Part shown: positions 41,211 through 41,851 of the stretch, piece by piece
Layout: each line of letters starts with the position of its first letter
How positions within the stretch are numbered: the stretch's first letter is position 1
Assembly (NCBI GenBank): GCA_913031125.1
Contig: CAJWFK010000024.1
Coordinates: 1-41,851, forward strand
DNA length: 41,851 nt
From: an uncultured Woeseia sp.
GTDB taxonomy: Bacteria > Pseudomonadota > Gammaproteobacteria > Steroidobacterales > Woeseiaceae
Direction of reading: 5' to 3'
Notes under the pieces: generated by a model
Seen by the model: the letters and a program-made list of their open reading frames with translations, nothing else
The model's database searches: none
What the model was told of the DNA's origin: nothing
Translations under genes and position numbers: made by a program

Positions 41211-41851
41211 CTACCCTTTGCCGTAAATGTGGCTATAACCATTAATTGCAGGCACACCACCGAGATGGGCATAAAGAATTTTCGAACCTTTTGGAAAAAA
41301 GTTATTTACTATAAGGTCAATCATCCCCTGCATTGATTTTCCTTCATAGACTGGATCCGTCATCATACCCTCAAGACGCGCACAAAGGCGTATTGCTTCG
41401 TTGGTTTCTTCTGATGGGACTCCGTATAAAGGGTAGCCATATTCTGTTTTTAACACTACGTCTTTTTCAGTTATTTTATGATTCAATTCAACGAGGGCTG
41501 CCGTCTTTTGCGCGATATCGAGTACTTGGGCTTTGGTTTTTGCTGGTGTGCACGAAGCATCTATGCCAATGACATTATCTGCGCGGCCATCTTTCTTGAA
41601 TCCGACAATCATGCCAGCTTGAGTAGAGCCAGTGACTGTGCAGACTAGGATATAGTCGAATTTAAGACCGAGTTTATCTTCTTGGGCTCTCAGTTCTTCG
41701 GCAAATCCAACGAATCCCAGTCCACCAAGTTTATGTACAGAGGCACCAGCCGGAATCGGATATGGAACGCCACCTTCATCTTTAATGTTTTCAATTGCCT
41801 GTTTCCAACTCTCCCGTATGCCGATGTCAAAGCCTTCGTCTACGAGTTCTA
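41211..41851 (-). CDS. acdS: 1-aminocyclopropane-1-carboxylate (ACC) deaminase, 5' part cut by window edge
   Basis: PLP enzyme that breaks ACC, the plant ethylene precursor, to 2-oxobutyrate and ammonia. About 213 C-terminal residues are present, and the frame is open to the last base; an internal Met at 41612 is not the start. Seen: '[27 protein letters not shown]', '[11 protein letters not shown]', '[13 protein letters not shown]', '[22 protein letters not shown]' and '[14 protein letters not shown]'. The Tyr-Glu pair ('VYEGKS') and Leu ('HLGG') correspond to Y294, E295 and L322, which separate true ACC deaminases from D-cysteine desulfhydrases. The PLP lysine lies outside the window. Confidence 0.93.
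   Translation of the reverse strand, partial: ELVDEGFDIGIRESWKQAIENIKDEGGVPYPIPAGASVHKLGGLGFVGFAEELRAQEDKLGLKFDYILVCTVTGSTQAGMIVGFKKDGRADNVIGIDASCTPAKTKAQVLDIAQKTAALVELNHKITEKDVVLKTEYGYPLYGVPSEETNEAIRLCARLEGMMTDPVYEGKSMQGMIDLIVNNFFPKGSKILYAHLGGVPAINGYSHIYGKG

Noticed and set aside
1..41851. tRNA, rRNA, CRISPR arrays, insertion sequences, prophage genes
   Set aside because: None was recognised on either strand.

Overview
The window looks like a stretch of chromosome from a gammaproteobacterium of moderate-to-low GC, probably free-living or aquatic; order and genus cannot be fixed from sequence reading alone. The lineage call rests on three things: a Pseudomonas-like block with pilT-pilU divergent from yggS-proC-yggT-DUF4426; a glnE gene next to a ygiM-type SH3 gene; and Kdo kinase, LpxL-like acyltransferase, GT9 heptosyltransferase and MltD. 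I recognised no rRNA, tRNA, CRISPR array, insertion sequence or prophage.

Left part (1-12967): 3'-truncated mtnA and folD, a TPMT-type methyltransferase, a cupin next to an unusual fold-type I aminotransferase, small orphan genes, a Tat-exported molybdo-hydroxylase pair (IorAB-like), a YihG-like acyltransferase, a GIY-YIG protein, a membrane-anchored metallo-beta-lactamase-fold hydrolase, a lone ABC ATPase and a ferritin-like metal-dependent hydrolase. A rho-independent terminator at 10816-10840 has no coding gene in front of it and suggests a small RNA.

Centre-left (13012-16089) is the most interesting part. A PAS-PAS-AAA-Fis sigma54 activator is divergent from an 87-residue secreted-protein gene. 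Between them lie a textbook -24/-12 promoter facing the small gene and three ACGA-N4-TCGT-type sites at upstream-activator distance. The small gene is followed by about 155 nt of strongly structured RNA (hairpins, a possible pseudoknot, a three-way junction ending in a U-tract), then by a second secreted-protein gene. Together this resembles an undescribed sigma54-controlled secreted-protein/RNA module.

Centre (16119-29443) holds envelope biogenesis and stress genes: PBP4-type carboxypeptidase, SH3 protein, GlnE, zinc-finger protein, heptosyltransferase, Kdo kinase, lipid A acyltransferase, MltD, an L,D-transpeptidase with a Fur-box-like palindrome over its start codon, small unknown proteins, MsrB and an FKBP isomerase that seems to start at CTG.

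Right part (29481-41851): a minus-strand yggS-proC-yggT-DUF4426-rocD run that couples ornithine to proline through P5C, divergent from three tandem type IV pilus retraction ATPases; then a DUF2905 protein, a 1101-residue secreted Asp-box/sortilin-like propeller protein and a 3' part of a genuine ACC deaminase gene.
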